64,000 nt of DNA from JANWVO01 sp037446555. GTDB lineage: Bacteria; Acidobacteriota; Terriglobia; Bryobacterales; Bryobacteraceae. A model generated the notes under the pieces. The model worked only from the letters and a program-made list of their open reading frames with translations, was not told the DNA's origin and did not search any database. Positions within the stretch are counted from its first letter, which is position 1; every line of letters begins with the position of its first letter. The position numbers and the translations under genes are program-made. Where the stretch lies: contig JBBIIK010000016.1 of NCBI GenBank assembly GCA_037446555.1, forward strand, positions 1 through 64,000, in the 5' to 3' direction. Below are positions 28,213-39,596 of this stretch, piece after piece.

Positions 28213-30309
28213 ATGATGCTCAACCGGATGCTCTTGACATTATTCCTGACGGGCGCGTCGCTTTCGCCGCTGGCTGCTGTGGAAGGCAAGTGGACGCCGC
28301 AGCAGGTGCTGGAACTCGACCCCGCATGGCTCCGGCAGCTGGGGCTCCAGATCCCGGTTGAGCGGCTATGGGACCCGCGGCGCGGCACGGGGCTGCTGGC
28401 AGCCGCGGTGAATATCGGCGGTTGCTCGGCGGGCTTCGTGTCGGAAACAGGCCTGATCCTCACCAACCATCACTGCCTTTTCGGCGTGTTGCAGGAGCAC
28501 AGCACCCCGCAGCGAGACCTGATGACACACGGCTTTCTGGCGCGCACGCAGGAAGAAGAGCTGCCGGGGCGCACAACCCGCGTCACTGTCCCGCGCAGTT
28601 TCACGGATGTAACGCAGGCAGTGCTCGCCGCCGTGCCTGCTGGCGCCACGGACCTGGCGCTGTGGGAGGCGATCGAGAAAAAGCAGAAGGAGCTGGTGGC
28701 GGACTGCGAACGCCAGCCGGGCGCGCGCTGCCGCGTGGCCGTGTTCGACGGCGGCGTGCAGTATGTGCTGGTGGAGAGCCTGGAGCTTACGGACGTGCGC
28801 CTGGTTTATGCACCGCCGCGGGCGATCGGCGAGTTTGGCGGCGAGATCGACAACTGGATGTGGCCGCGGCACACGGGCGACTTCGCCGTGGCTCGCGCCT
28901 ACAAGGACGGCAAGCCCTGGCGCCCGGAGTTCTGGTTCCCGGTTTCCAATGCTGGAGTCAAGCCTGGCGATTTCGTGATGGTGCTCGGGTATCCGGGACG
29001 CACCGTGCGCTCGCTGACCGCCGCGGAGATGGCGGTGCAGCGCGTCGGCTTCTTCGCCCTGCGGGCAAGGATCTACGGCGAGTGGATCCGCCTGCTGGAA
29101 GAGTCGTCGAAGGATTCGCGCGAAGGCGCCATCGCGGTGGCGGGCACGCTGAAGAGCCTGCACAACGTGGTGAAGAACGCGCAAGGCCAGCTCGCCGGAC
29201 TGGCGCGCGGCCGCATCCTCGAGAAGCAGGAGCAGGCGGAAAAGGAAGTGGCCGCATGGGCGGCGCAGCGGCCGGAGTGGAAGGCGGCGCTTGACGCCAA
29301 GCGCGAGCTGGATGAGCGGGCGGCGGCGCGCAGCCGCACGGCGCTGCGCGATTTCCTGCTGCAATCCATTCCGAACGGCGCCATTGCCCTGCGCCACGCC
29401 ACGCAACTGGCGCGCCTGGCGGCCGAGCGCTCCAAGCCCGACATGGATCGGGAAGCGGCATACATGGACAGGCAGCTCCCGCAACTGAAGGCGCGGCTGG
29501 AGCGGGACCAGAAGAGCTTTTTCCGCCCTGCGGACCAGGCAGTGCTGACGAGCTGGATCCGGCACGCACTGAGCTTGCCGGAAGGCGCCCGCATCCGGGC
29601 GGTGGATGCGCGCTTCCGGAGCGGATCGCCGGAAGAGGCCGTCGCGCGCCTTTACGCCGGCACGCGAGTGACAGACCTGGCCGAGAGGATGAAAATGTTC
29701 GGCGAGACGCTGGATCAGTTGCGGGCGCGCCGCGACCCAATGATCGAGTTTGCGCTCGAACTCGAACCCGAGTTGCGCGCCTTAGACCGGGCGCAGCGCG
29801 AGCACGACGGCGCCGTGAGCCGCCTTCGTCCGGCATGGCGGCGGGCTGTCATGGCCCACGCCGGCAAGCCGGTGGCGCCCGACGCCAACGGAACACTGCG
29901 AGTGTCGTTCGCTCATGTGAAGGGCTACGTCCCTCGGGAAGCCGTCGAATATCTGCCGCAAACGACGCTGGCGGGGATGACGGAAAAGCACACAGGTGAG
30001 GAGCCGTTCGATGTGCCGAAGTCTCTGCTGGAAGCCGCCGTGAAAACGGATCCGGCGCAAGTTCCGCTGAATTTCTTGGCGGACGCGGACACCACCGGAG
30101 GGAATTCGGGCAGCCCGACGGTGAACGGGCGGGGCGAGCTGGTGGGGCTGAATTTCGACCGCGTATGGGAGAATGTCGCCAACGATTTCGGCTACAACCC
30201 GGCGATCGCCCGGAATGTGAACGTCGATATCCGCTTCTTCCTGTGGCTGCTGGAGCACGTGGACCGCGCCGACGGGCTGCTGAAGGAGCTGGGCGTGAAG
30301 GGCCGGTGA
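28213..30309 (+). CDS. S46 dipeptidyl-peptidase, DPP11-like
   Basis: This exported serine exopeptidase releases N-terminal dipeptides. A signal peptide (MMLNRMLLTLFLTGASLSPLAA) follows ATG 28213, which has AAGGAG at good spacing; frame sequence further upstream is not needed. The catalytic triad is visible as NHHC (His), EIDNWMWPRHTGDF (Asp) and TGGNSGSPT (Ser). LNFDRVWEN carries the arginine that, in DPP11 enzymes, selects Asp or Glu at P1, so acidic specificity is predicted. At 698 residues it is normal for the family. A weak -10 (TACAAT, 28185-28190) lies just upstream. Confidence 0.9.
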   Translation: MMLNRMLLTLFLTGASLSPLAAVEGKWTPQQVLELDPAWLRQLGLQIPVERLWDPRRGTGLLAAAVNIGGCSAGFVSETGLILTNHHCLFGVLQEHSTPQRDLMTHGFLARTQEEELPGRTTRVTVPRSFTDVTQAVLAAVPAGATDLALWEAIEKKQKELVADCERQPGARCRVAVFDGGVQYVLVESLELTDVRLVYAPPRAIGEFGGEIDNWMWPRHTGDFAVARAYKDGKPWRPEFWFPVSNAGVKPGDFVMVLGYPGRTVRSLTAAEMAVQRVGFFALRARIYGEWIRLLEESSKDSREGAIAVAGTLKSLHNVVKNAQGQLAGLARGRILEKQEQAEKEVAAWAAQRPEWKAALDAKRELDERAAARSRTALRDFLLQSIPNGAIALRHATQLARLAAERSKPDMDREAAYMDRQLPQLKARLERDQKSFFRPADQAVLTSWIRHALSLPEGARIRAVDARFRSGSPEEAVARLYAGTRVTDLAERMKMFGETLDQLRARRDPMIEFALELEPELRALDRAQREHDGAVSRLRPAWRRAVMAHAGKPVAPDANGTLRVSFAHVKGYVPREAVEYLPQTTLAGMTEKHTGEEPFDVPKSLLEAAVKTDPAQVPLNFLADADTTGGNSGSPTVNGRGELVGLNFDRVWENVANDFGYNPAIARNVNVDIRFFLWLLEHVDRADGLLKELGVKGR

Positions 30310-30352
30310 GGACCGAGGTGTGATAGCGTCGTACTGAAACGGGGTGCACGCG

Positions 30353-31213
30353 ATGAATCGACGGACCTTGCTGCAGACGGGAGCAGGCGCGGCGGTATTC
30401 CGCGCATTTCCCCATTCTCTTCACGCTTCGGCTGCGGAGAAGCGCGCTTCGGATGTGGTGGAGCTCGGACCGAAGAAGGTCCGGGTGAGCCGGCTGGCCG
30501 TGGGCTCGGGAACCAACGGAGTGGGCGGCGCTTCCAACCAGACGCGCAAGCTCGGGCTGGGCGGGCTTGCAGATCTGTTCCGCGCCGCGTACGACCAGGG
30601 CGTCTTCTTCTGGGACTCGGCCGACCAGTATGGCACCCACCCCCATGTGCGCGAGGCGCTGAAGCGCGTGCCGCGGGAGAAGGTGGCGATCCTCACCAAG
30701 ACGCACGCCTCCACGGCAGCCGAAATGAAGGCGGATATCGACCGTTTCCGCCGCGAGCTGGGGACGGATTACATCGACATCCTGCTGCTGCATTGCATGA
30801 TGGACGGCGGGTGGCCGCAGCGGAAGCGCGGCGCCATGGAGTACATCTCGGAGCTTCAGGCGAAGGGCATCGTCAAGACGAAAGGCGTGAGCTGCCACAC
30901 GATGGCGGCGCTGCGCGCGGCGGCGGCGAGCCCCTGGGTGGAGGTCGACCTGGCGCGCTTCAATCCCGCCGGCGTGCAGATGGACGCGCCGCCGTCCGAG
31001 GTGCTCCCCGTTCTGAGACAGATGAAGGCGGCGGGCAAGGGGATCATCGGCATGAAGATCCTGGGAGCGGGGGCGCTGCGGCGCCGGGCAGACGAATGCC
31101 TGCAATACGCGCTGGCGCACGACGTGATCGACTGCTTCACCATCGGCCATGAAAGCATCGCCGAGCTGAACGACACCGTGCGGCGCATTCCGGCGGCGAG
31201 CCGGCGGGGCTGA
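30353..31213 (+). CDS. Aldo/keto reductase, Tat-exported
   Basis: This is an NAD(P)H-dependent aldo/keto reductase-like protein of 286 residues with a twin-arginine signal (NRRTLLQTGAGAAVF). The tetrad is visible: Asp and Tyr in FWDSADQYGTHPHV, Lys in AILTKTHA and His in ILLLHCMM. KTKGVSCHTMAALRAA and the C-terminal TIGHESIAELND are typical of the subgroup. I prefer ATG 30353 so the twin-arginine pair sits near the N-terminus; GTG 30344 is an alternative. Export with the cofactor already bound would explain the Tat route. The substrate is unknown. Confidence 0.82.
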   Translation: MNRRTLLQTGAGAAVFRAFPHSLHASAAEKRASDVVELGPKKVRVSRLAVGSGTNGVGGASNQTRKLGLGGLADLFRAAYDQGVFFWDSADQYGTHPHVREALKRVPREKVAILTKTHASTAAEMKADIDRFRRELGTDYIDILLLHCMMDGGWPQRKRGAMEYISELQAKGIVKTKGVSCHTMAALRAAAASPWVEVDLARFNPAGVQMDAPPSEVLPVLRQMKAAGKGIIGMKILGAGALRRRADECLQYALAHDVIDCFTIGHESIAELNDTVRRIPAASRRG

Positions 31214-31279
31214 GATCCGTATTTCCGCAGGCATCGTGGCGTGAGATAGCCTGACTTTCAAATCCACGAGGGAATTCTG

Positions 31280-32403
31280 ATGAAAGTTGGCGTACTGAAG
31301 GAGACGGCTCAAGGCGAGCGGCGGGTGGCCCTGGCGCCGCCTTCGGCGGCTTCGCTGGCGGCGAAGGGCTTCGAAGTCGTAGTGGAGAAGGGCGCGGGCG
31401 AGGGGGCAGGATTCGGAGACGAGGAGTTCGCCGGCAAGGGCGCGCGCATCGCCTCTTCGCGCGAGGAAGTGATCGAAACCTGCGACGCGATCGCCCGCGT
31501 GCGGGCGGACGCCGCCGGACTGCGGCGCGGTCAGACGGTGATCGGCTTTTTCGATCCTCTGTCGGAGCCGGAGAGGGCGCGCGAGTTCGCCGCGGCGGGC
31601 GTTTCGGCGTTCGCGATGGAGCTGATGCCGCGGATCACACGCGCGCAGAGCATGGACGCGTTGTCCTCGATGGCCACCGTGGCGGGCTACGAGGCGGTGA
31701 TCCTCGCCGCCCACTATCTGCCGCGGCTGTTCCCGATGCTGATGACCGCGGCGGGCACCATCGCCCCGGCGAAGGTGTTCGTGGTGGGCGTGGGCGTGGC
31801 GGGGCTTCAGGCGATCGCCACGGCGCGGCGGCTCGGCGCGGTGGTCTCCGCCTACGACGTGCGCCCGGCGGTGAAGGAGCAGGTACTGAGCCTCGGAGCG
31901 AAGTTCGTGGAACTGCCGCTGGAAGCCGGCGAGGCGGAAGACAAGGGCGGGTACGCGCGGGCGATGGACGAGTCGTTTTACCGGCGGCAACGCGAAGTGA
32001 TGACGCGTGTGGTTGCGGAAAGCGACGTGGTGATCACGACGGCCGCGGTGCCAGGCAAGAAGGCGCCGGTGCTCGTCACAGAGGAGATGGTGCGGGGCAT
32101 GGCGCGCGGGTCTGTGGTGGTGGACCTGGCCGTGGAACGCGGCGGCAATTGCGAGATCACTGTGCCGGGCGAGGTGGTGCAGAAGCACGGCGTCACGCTC
32201 ATCGGGCTGCTGAATCTTCCATCGCTGGCGCCTTACCATGCCAGCCAGATGTACGGGCGGAACGTGGCCAACTTCCTGCTGCATATCGCCGGCAAGGGAT
32301 CGATCGATTTCTCAACCGGCGACGAGATCCTGCGGGAGACGCTCGTCGCGCACGAGGGCCGGGTGGTTCACGGCCGCATCAAAGAACTTCTGGGAGAAGC
32401 CTG

Positions 32404-32404
<1 letters not shown>
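31280..32404 (+). CDS. pntAA: NAD(P) transhydrogenase alpha subunit, part 1
   Basis: This is the NAD(H)-binding domain I of proton-translocating transhydrogenase, here a separate 374-residue protein as in Rhodospirillum. It shows VGVLKETAQGERRVALAP at the N-terminus, the mobile-region AYDVRPAVKEQV, the Rossmann loop VVGVGVAGLQAIATARRLGA and TAAVPGKKAPVL. GAGGGAATTCTG precedes ATG 31280. Its stop overlaps the next start by one base (TGATG). Confidence 0.94.
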
Positions 32405-32682
<278 letters not shown>

Positions 32683-32684
32683 CC

Positions 32685-34070
32685 ATGCCAACAGCAGTCA
32701 TCAACTTCGCCTACCTGCTCGCCTCGGCGCTGTTCATCTTCGCCCTGAAGGGGATGTCGCACCCGCGGTCGGCGGTGCGCGGGAATCTCCTCGGCGCGCT
32801 GGGCATGTTCATCGCCGTGCTGGTGACTGTGCTGGACCGGCGCATCGTCAGCTACGAGATCATCCTGGCGGGGCTGGTGGTGGGCTCCGGCGTCGGCGCA
32901 CTACTGGCCGTGAAGATCCAGATGACCGCCATGCCGCAAATGGTAGCCCTGCTGAACGGTTTTGGCGGCGCCGCATCGGCGCTGGTGGCCGGCGCAGCGC
33001 TGGCGGAGACGGTCCACGTGGGCGGACCGTTCGATCTTCAGCTGACCATTGCCACGGCACTTTCCGGGCTGATTGGCGGCGTGACGTTCCTGGGGAGCCT
33101 GGTCGCCTTCGGCAAGCTGCAGGAGCTGATCACAGGCGCGGCGGTGGTGTTTCCCGGACGCCACGCGGTGAACGCATTGTTCCTGCTGGCCAATGTGGCG
33201 CTCTGCGTGATGGTGGTGATGCAGCCGGAGCAGCTCCTCTGGTACTGGCTTCTGCTTGGCGCATCATGCGCGCTGGGCGTGCTGGCCACCATTGGAATCG
33301 GCGGCGCAGACATGCCGGTGGTCATTTCGCTGCTGAACTCGTATTCGGGGCTTGCGGCGTGCGCCACCGGCTTCGTGCTCCAGAACAACATGCTGATCAT
33401 CGCCGGCTCGCTGGTGGGCGCCTCCGGCATCATCCTGACGCAGATCATGTGCAAGGCGATGAACCGCTCGCTGGCCAACGTGCTGTTCGGAGGATTCGGC
33501 GCGCAAGCGGCGGTGAAAAGCGACGACATCTACAAGGGCAAAGTGAAGGCCGCCTCCCCGGAGGAGATCGCCATGTTGCTCGAAAACGCACAGCGCGTGG
33601 CGTTCGTTCCCGGCTACGGGATGGCGGTCAGCCAGGCGCAGCACGCCGTGCGCGCGCTTGCCCGGATGCTGGAGGAGCGCGGCGCGGAAGTGATCTTCGC
33701 CATCCATCCGGTGGCAGGGCGCATGCCGGGGCACATGAACGTGCTGCTGGCGGAAGCCGACGTTCCGTACGAACAGATGAAGGAGCTGGACGAAGCCAAC
33801 CGGCTGTTCCCGCAGACGGATGTATCGATCATTCTGGGCGCCAACGACGTCGTGAACCCGCTGGCGCGCACGGATCCGAAGTCGCCCATCGCGGGCATGC
33901 CGATTCTGGATGTCGACCGGTCCAGAACCGTGGTGGTGATCAAGCGCAGCCTCAGCCCCGGCTTTGCCGGGATCCCGAATCCGCTGTTCGCCGCCGACAA
34001 CACTCTGATGTTCTTCTCCGACGGGCAGAAGGCGGTGAACGACATCATCGCCGCGCTGAAGGAGGCGTGA
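32685..34070 (+). CDS. pntB: NAD(P) transhydrogenase beta subunit
   Basis: PntB contributes most of the membrane proton channel (residues 1 to about 270, eight or nine segments) and the NADP(H)-binding domain III (from about 280). Domain III shows FVPGYGMAVSQAQHAV, HPVAGRMPGHMNVLLAEADVPY, GANDVVNPLA and IKRSLSPGFAGIPNPLF. The 461-residue protein starts at ATG 32685. With pntAA and pntAB it links NADPH formation to the proton gradient. Confidence 0.95.
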   Translation: MPTAVINFAYLLASALFIFALKGMSHPRSAVRGNLLGALGMFIAVLVTVLDRRIVSYEIILAGLVVGSGVGALLAVKIQMTAMPQMVALLNGFGGAASALVAGAALAETVHVGGPFDLQLTIATALSGLIGGVTFLGSLVAFGKLQELITGAAVVFPGRHAVNALFLLANVALCVMVVMQPEQLLWYWLLLGASCALGVLATIGIGGADMPVVISLLNSYSGLAACATGFVLQNNMLIIAGSLVGASGIILTQIMCKAMNRSLANVLFGGFGAQAAVKSDDIYKGKVKAASPEEIAMLLENAQRVAFVPGYGMAVSQAQHAVRALARMLEERGAEVIFAIHPVAGRMPGHMNVLLAEADVPYEQMKELDEANRLFPQTDVSIILGANDVVNPLARTDPKSPIAGMPILDVDRSRTVVVIKRSLSPGFAGIPNPLFAADNTLMFFSDGQKAVNDIIAALKEA

Positions 34071-34096
34071 CCGGGCGAACTCCGGGGACAGACTGC

Positions 34097-35015
34097 ATGC
34101 TCGACCGTGACCGCGTTCGTGGATGCCTTCTGGGCCTCGCTTGCGGCGATGCCGTGGGAACCGCCGTGGAGTTCAAGGCGCCCGGAGCTTTTGAACCGCT
34201 TCGCGACATGACCGGCGGCGGAGCGTTCGGCCTCGAGCCCGGGCAGTGGACCGACGACACGTCGATGGCGCTGTGCCTGGCGGCGAGTCTGGTGGAGAAG
34301 GGCCGGGATCCGCGCGACCAGATGGAAAGGTACGTCCGGTGGTGGCGCGAAGGATACTACAGCAGCACGGGCGAGTGCTTCGACATCGGCAACGCGACGC
34401 ACGCCGCGCTCTCCAAGTTTGTTCGAACAGGCGAGCCCTTTTGCGGCGACGAAGATCCGTATTCAGCCGGCAACGGATCGTTGATGCGGCTGGCGCCTGT
34501 GCCGATGTTCTATGCGGCAGATCCGGAGGAGACGATCAAGAAGGCCGCGGAGAGTTCGAGGACCACGCACGCCACCGCCACGGCGGTGGATGCCTGCCGG
34601 TATTTCGCCGGACTGCTGGTTTCCGTCCTCGGAGGCGCCCCGAGGGAACGACTGCTCGAGCCGTTCCATTCGCCCTGCCCGGGCTTCTGGCAGACGCACA
34701 GCCTGCATCCGGAGATTGCAGAGGTGGCAGGCGGTTCATTCCGCCGGCGAGAACCGCCGGAAATCCAGGGCGTGGGGTTCGTGGTGCATTCGCTGGAAGC
34801 AGCGCTGTGGGCCTTCGACCGCAGCGGGAGCTTCGAGGAGGCGGTGCTGAAGGCGGCCAACCTTGGCCGACACGACAGCGGCGATTTGCGGCCAGATCGC
34901 GGGCGCGCAATACGGCGCCGGGGGCATCCCGCCGCACTGGCTCTCCAAGCTCTGCATGCGCGACGAGGTCGAGCGGCTCGCCGATGCACTTCACAAGCGA
35001 GCCGCGGGCGCCTGA
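34097..35015 (+). pseudogene. ADP-ribosylglycohydrolase, frameshifted
   Basis: The first 257 codons encode a DraG/ARH-family ADP-ribosylglycohydrolase: GCLLGLACGDAVGTAVE, the metal motif TDDTSMALCLA, GNATHAAL and SAGNGSLMRLAPV. After AANLG (34853-34867) the frame is lost. In the next frame, from 34869, the expected C-terminus continues as DTTAAICGQIAGAQYGAGGI to a stop at 35013-35015. The family motif should read roughly GDDADTTAA, so about eight bases coding for the metal-binding Asp-Asp-Ala seem to be deleted. The unshifted frame runs on to 35116 in Arg-rich sequence. It is inactive if real; a sequencing error is the alternative. Confidence 0.75.
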
Positions 35016-35032
35016 TCCGGACAAGACTCCGC

Positions 35033-35077
35033 AGGAAAAAGAAAAGCGCGGCGGAAGCCGGGGAGCTTCCGCCGCGC
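35033..35077 (-). terminator. Rho-independent terminator of the molybdenum hydroxylase operon
   Basis: A perfect 13-bp inverted repeat (35046-35058 with 35065-35077) encloses a six-base loop. On the minus strand the stem is followed by TTTTCTTTTTCC (complement of 35034-35045). It sits about 25 bases after the stop of the 76-residue gene, so it ends the leftward operon. Confidence 0.88.
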
Positions 35078-35100
35078 AGGAAAGGTTTCCGCCAAGAGGC

Positions 35101-35331
35101 TCAGAGCGGCTTGTAGCAGCTCCGGGTCTCGTTGCACTCGTACTCGTCGACGGGCTTGCCGTCGGGACCGATCGGGATGTGCGTCTTGTCGCACCAGAAG
35201 GCGCGGTCATTGGAGTGGGGGACCGTGGGATCCCACTCCGCTTCGATGTAGAGCCCCTTCCAGCGGAGATTCTCGCAGCGGTCCTCGCCGATTCGCGTCA
35301 GGCCAGCCCTTTCGCGGTTGGTGATGGCCAT
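35101..35331 (-). CDS. Small cysteine-containing protein, last gene of the Mo operon
   Basis: This is a 76-residue soluble protein that I do not recognise. It has four cysteines (CENLRW, FWCDK, YECNETRSCYKPL) and is rich in charged and aromatic residues, with no signal peptide. ATG 35331 has GGAG upstream. It lies 11 bases after the FAD subunit and before the operon terminator, so it should be co-expressed with the hydroxylase. It might be an accessory or assembly factor; that is position-based inference. Confidence 0.65.
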   Translation of the reverse strand: MAITNRERAGLTRIGEDRCENLRWKGLYIEAEWDPTVPHSNDRAFWCDKTHIPIGPDGKPVDEYECNETRSCYKPL

Positions 35332-35342
35332 GCGGAGGCTCC

Positions 35343-36319
<977 letters not shown>

Positions 36320-36320
<1 letters not shown>

Positions 36321-38464
36321 CAGCTCATCCTCCCGCTCAGCGTGTTGAGCACGTTCATGGGCGTCATGGGCACCACAGGCACACGGACGCCGATGGCGTT
36401 GGCCACCGCGTTCGCAATCGCGGCGATGCCGCCAATGGCGGGCGGCTCGCCCAGACCGATCACGCCGCGCTTGTCGTTGATCTCGTCGATCTCCAGATGG
36501 ATCAGGATCTCGCCGATGTCCTTGATGCCGGCCAGCTTGTAGAACTCCATCTCGTTGTTCAGCATGCGGCCGGTCACCGCGTCCATCACACGTTCTTCCA
36601 TCAGCGCGCCGCAGATCGACATGATGATGGCGCCGTAGATCTGGCTCTCGGCGGTCTTCGGATTGATGATGGTTCCGCAGTCTTGCACGGCGACGATGCG
36701 GTTCATCTTCACGATGCCGGTTTCCACGTCCACGGTCACGTCCGCGATCTGCACGCCGCCGACGCCGCCCGTGTTCAGTCCTTCCTTCGGGGCATCGCGC
36801 GGGATGTTCTGCCCGGTCTCGCTGATGGTCTTCACGCCGAGCTTGGCGCAGGCGGCTTTCCAGGAGAGGCTCTTCGCCGGATTGCCTTTCACCTGGATCT
36901 TGCCGTCCACGGCTTCGAGTTCCGTGGCGGGCGCGCCAAGAGCGGGCGCCACCTCTTCGAAAAGCTTCGTGAGGGCGTTGATGGTCGCCTTGCGGGTCGA
37001 CGAGCTGACGCCGCCCACAGTGGTGGATCCGCCCGAGGTGCCCGAAGGCGGGTAGTTCGTGTCCCCGATCTTCACGCGGATGTCATTCACCCTCAACCCG
37101 AGGCTCTCCGCAGCCACCTGCGCGATGACCGTGCGCGTGCCTGTGCCGAGGTCCTGCGAACCGAGCTCGACCTCCACAGTGCCGTCGGGGTGGATGTTGC
37201 AGCGCGCGGTGGAGTCGTGCCCCGCGCCGCCCCATGTGTTGACGCCGATGCCGAGGCCGCGCTTCCGGTGGCCGCTTCCGGAGTCGCCGCGCGGGTGCCA
37301 CAGCTTCTTCCACTCGGCCATCTCGGCCGCCTTCTTCAGCTGGCGCTCATAGGTTTCGGCCCGCGCTGTCAGATCCACGTTCTTCAGGAACAGCTCCAGC
37401 GGATCCATCTTCATCTTCGCCGCCAGGTCATCCATGGCAGCGCAGGTGAGGTAGGAAGCCTGCTGGTGGTTGGGGGCGCGCCACGCGCGGATCGGCGCCG
37501 TGTTGGTGCTCACCGCGCTGTGGTTCTTCCGCTGGTTGGGGATCCGCGTGTAGACGTATGGAATCGGCGGGCTGCCTCCGCCGGTGAATCCGCCGGTGGC
37601 CCAGCTGTTGCTCTCCCACAGGGTGACCTTGCCGTCTTTGGTTGCGCCCAGCTTGATGCGCGCGAAGGCGGATGGACGGCATCCGGCGATCACCTGCTCC
37701 ACGTTGCGCTCCAGGAACAGCTTCACCGGGCGCCCGCCGGCAGCCTTCGACAAGTGGGCGGCAGCCACTCCCCAGCGGTCCGGCTGGAACTTGGAGCCGA
37801 AACCGCCGCCGATGTGATCCTGGTGCACGTGAACATTGGCGGCTGGCACGTTCACCGCCCGCGCCATGTCGCCGCGGATGCTGGTGACCGCCTGGGTGCT
37901 GGGGTTCAGCTCCACCTTGTTATCCGGGGTCCACGAGACGACATTGCCGTGCGGCTCCAGACAGGAGTGTTCGAGAACCGGAATGCCGTAGAAGCCCTCG
38001 CTGACGACAGCGGCTTCTTTCAGCGCCTGGTCCGGGTCGCCCTCGATCTGTTCACCGGCCGCCTTGGCGTTCGACTGCGCCTTCTTCAGATCGGCCTCAT
38101 GCACCAGATGGGGCAGCACCTCGTATTCGACCTTGATCTTTTTCAGCGCGTCCCTGGCAGCCAGCTCGGTCTCGGCGGCAACGAACGCCACTTCCGAATG
38201 GGCCCAGTAGATCTCCGTGCCGGCGGGCGAAACCACGTGCACGCCCGTCACGCCCGGATGCTTCTCAGCCGCGCTGGTGTCGATGGACTTCACCCGCGCG
38301 TGTGCATACGGGCAGACCAGAGTGGCGCCATGGAGCATCCCCGGCTTGTTGAGATCCGAAGAGTACTTCGCCCTGCCCGCAGCTTTCTCGATGCCGTCCA
38401 GACGGTTCAGGCGTTTGCCCATCACCTTCCGTTTGGACATCTCCGGCCATCTGTACTCAGGCAT
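36320..38464 (-). CDS. Molybdenum-binding subunit of aldehyde oxidoreductase (PaoC-like)
   Basis: This is the large catalytic subunit, which binds molybdopterin cytosine dinucleotide and oxidises aldehydes or N-heterocycles with water as oxygen source. Cofactor-binding blocks include HIGGGFGSKFQPD, APIRAWRAPNHQQASYL, GSQDLGTGTRTVIAQ and TSGGSTTVGG. The catalytic glutamate is in GLGEPPAIGG near the C-terminus. The 714-residue length fits the YagR/PaoC group rather than xanthine dehydrogenase. ATG 38464 follows GGAGGG and overlaps the upstream gene by eight bases. Confidence 0.92.
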
Positions 38465-39104
38465 TGGACCCTCCTTTCATCGTCTTCGCCGCCTCCAGCA
38501 CCGCCTGGCGGATGCCGACATAGGTTCCGCAGCGGCAGAGGTTGCCGCCGAGGCCGTCCTTCACCTGCTCGTAAGTCGGATTCGGGTGCGTGTCCAGGAA
38601 CGCCTTGGCCGCCACCACGAAGCCTGGCGTGCAGTAGCCGCATTGCTGGGCATCGTTGTTCACAAACGCCGCCACGGCCGGGTGCGGCCGCCCGCCACTG
38701 AGGGCAAAGCCCTCGACGGTAGTGATCTGCTTGCCCTGGGCGTCGATGGCTAGGATCGTGCAGGCGTACATCACCTTGCCGTTGACCAGTACCGAGCACG
38801 CGCCGCAGGTTCCTCGGTCGCACACGCGCTTGGCGCCGGTCAGGTCCAGCTTGTTGCGCAGAACGTCGAGCAGCGTCTCGCGCGGCTCGACGGAGACCTT
38901 CATGGGCTTGCCGTTGATGGTCAGCGTCACTGGCACGGCGCCCGGCCCCACCACGCCCGGCGCCGTTTGCGCCCCGGCGGGCTGCTCCAGCAGCGCCGGA
39001 GCCACGGCGCCCGTGACGCCAATGCTTTGCAGAAGTCCGCGGCGCGAGACCCCGCGCCGGTTGTCCTGACTGGATTTGAGTTCGGTATCTGGGTGTCGAC
39101 TCAC
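38457..39104 (-). CDS. [2Fe-2S] subunit of aldehyde oxidoreductase (PaoA-like)
   Basis: This small subunit carries two [2Fe-2S] clusters. The plant-type cluster motif is CDRGTCGACSVLVNG with a later Cys in MYACTI; the second is QQCGYCTPG with LCRCGTY. A Tat signal (NRRGVSRRGLLQSIG) shows the assembled enzyme is exported, as for E. coli PaoABC. I start at GTG 39104, preceded by GGGGAGGGAAGGGG; the TTG at 39185 overlaps a probable -10 (TATAGA, complement of 39171-39176) and is unlikely. The protein is 215 residues. Confidence 0.92.
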   Translation of the reverse strand: MSRHPDTELKSSQDNRRGVSRRGLLQSIGVTGAVAPALLEQPAGAQTAPGVVGPGAVPVTLTINGKPMKVSVEPRETLLDVLRNKLDLTGAKRVCDRGTCGACSVLVNGKVMYACTILAIDAQGKQITTVEGFALSGGRPHPAVAAFVNNDAQQCGYCTPGFVVAAKAFLDTHPNPTYEQVKDGLGGNLCRCGTYVGIRQAVLEAAKTMKGGSNA

Positions 39105-39270
39105 GTTGATTCCCCTTCCCTCCCCCGGAAACCCTGGGATGGCGCAGCAGGCTTCCGGGATCTCCCTTAGTCTATACCACTGCAAGCTGCACGATGCTCT
39201 CGACTTGCGGAGGGTTCGATTAAGAGGTTTTCAGCATGGCGGCACGCACAGGGAATCGCTGCTTCCTGCC

Positions 39271-39507
39271 TCAGAGAGCGCCGGCCTGTTCCAGCAGCAG
39301 ATGCACGAGACCGGAGATGGTCTCGGGATCGTCGGGCAGCCGCCAATGCCGGGCGAAGCCGAGACAAAAAGAGCGGAGCAGGATCAGCCGGTCCGGGAGG
39401 TCGCGGCTCATGGCTTCGCGGGCCAGCGGCGCAGCACGCCGCAGGTCCTCCCGCATTTCGGGCGTGAGGAGGGCGCGCAGTTCATCGAGCGTCTGGGGCG
39501 GGCGCAT
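39271..39507 (-). CDS. Small helical protein of unknown function
   Basis: This is a 78-residue protein starting at ATG 39507 (MRPPQTLDELRALL), with GGAAG about ten bases upstream. It is predicted helical, with the Arg/Leu-rich segment MREDLRRAAPLAREAMSRDLPDRLILL and a Leu-rich end. There is no signal peptide, cofactor motif or close neighbour in the same operon. The frame is open up to 39588. I do not recognise the family; it could be spurious. Confidence 0.4.
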   Translation of the reverse strand: MRPPQTLDELRALLTPEMREDLRRAAPLAREAMSRDLPDRLILLRSFCLGFARHWRLPDDPETISGLVHLLLEQAGAL

Positions 39508-39596
39508 TGCGTGGCTTCCTTCCGCAGCGTGGCGCCGAACCACGGCCAGCATGACACGCTTGCCCAGCCGCCTGCCGCTGCGAAACACTTATGCCT

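Noticed and set aside
36497..38701. 734-codon plus-strand frame opposite the molybdenum subunit
   Set aside because: Low-complexity Arg/His/Val-rich shadow with no motif; the minus strand encodes a complete enzyme.
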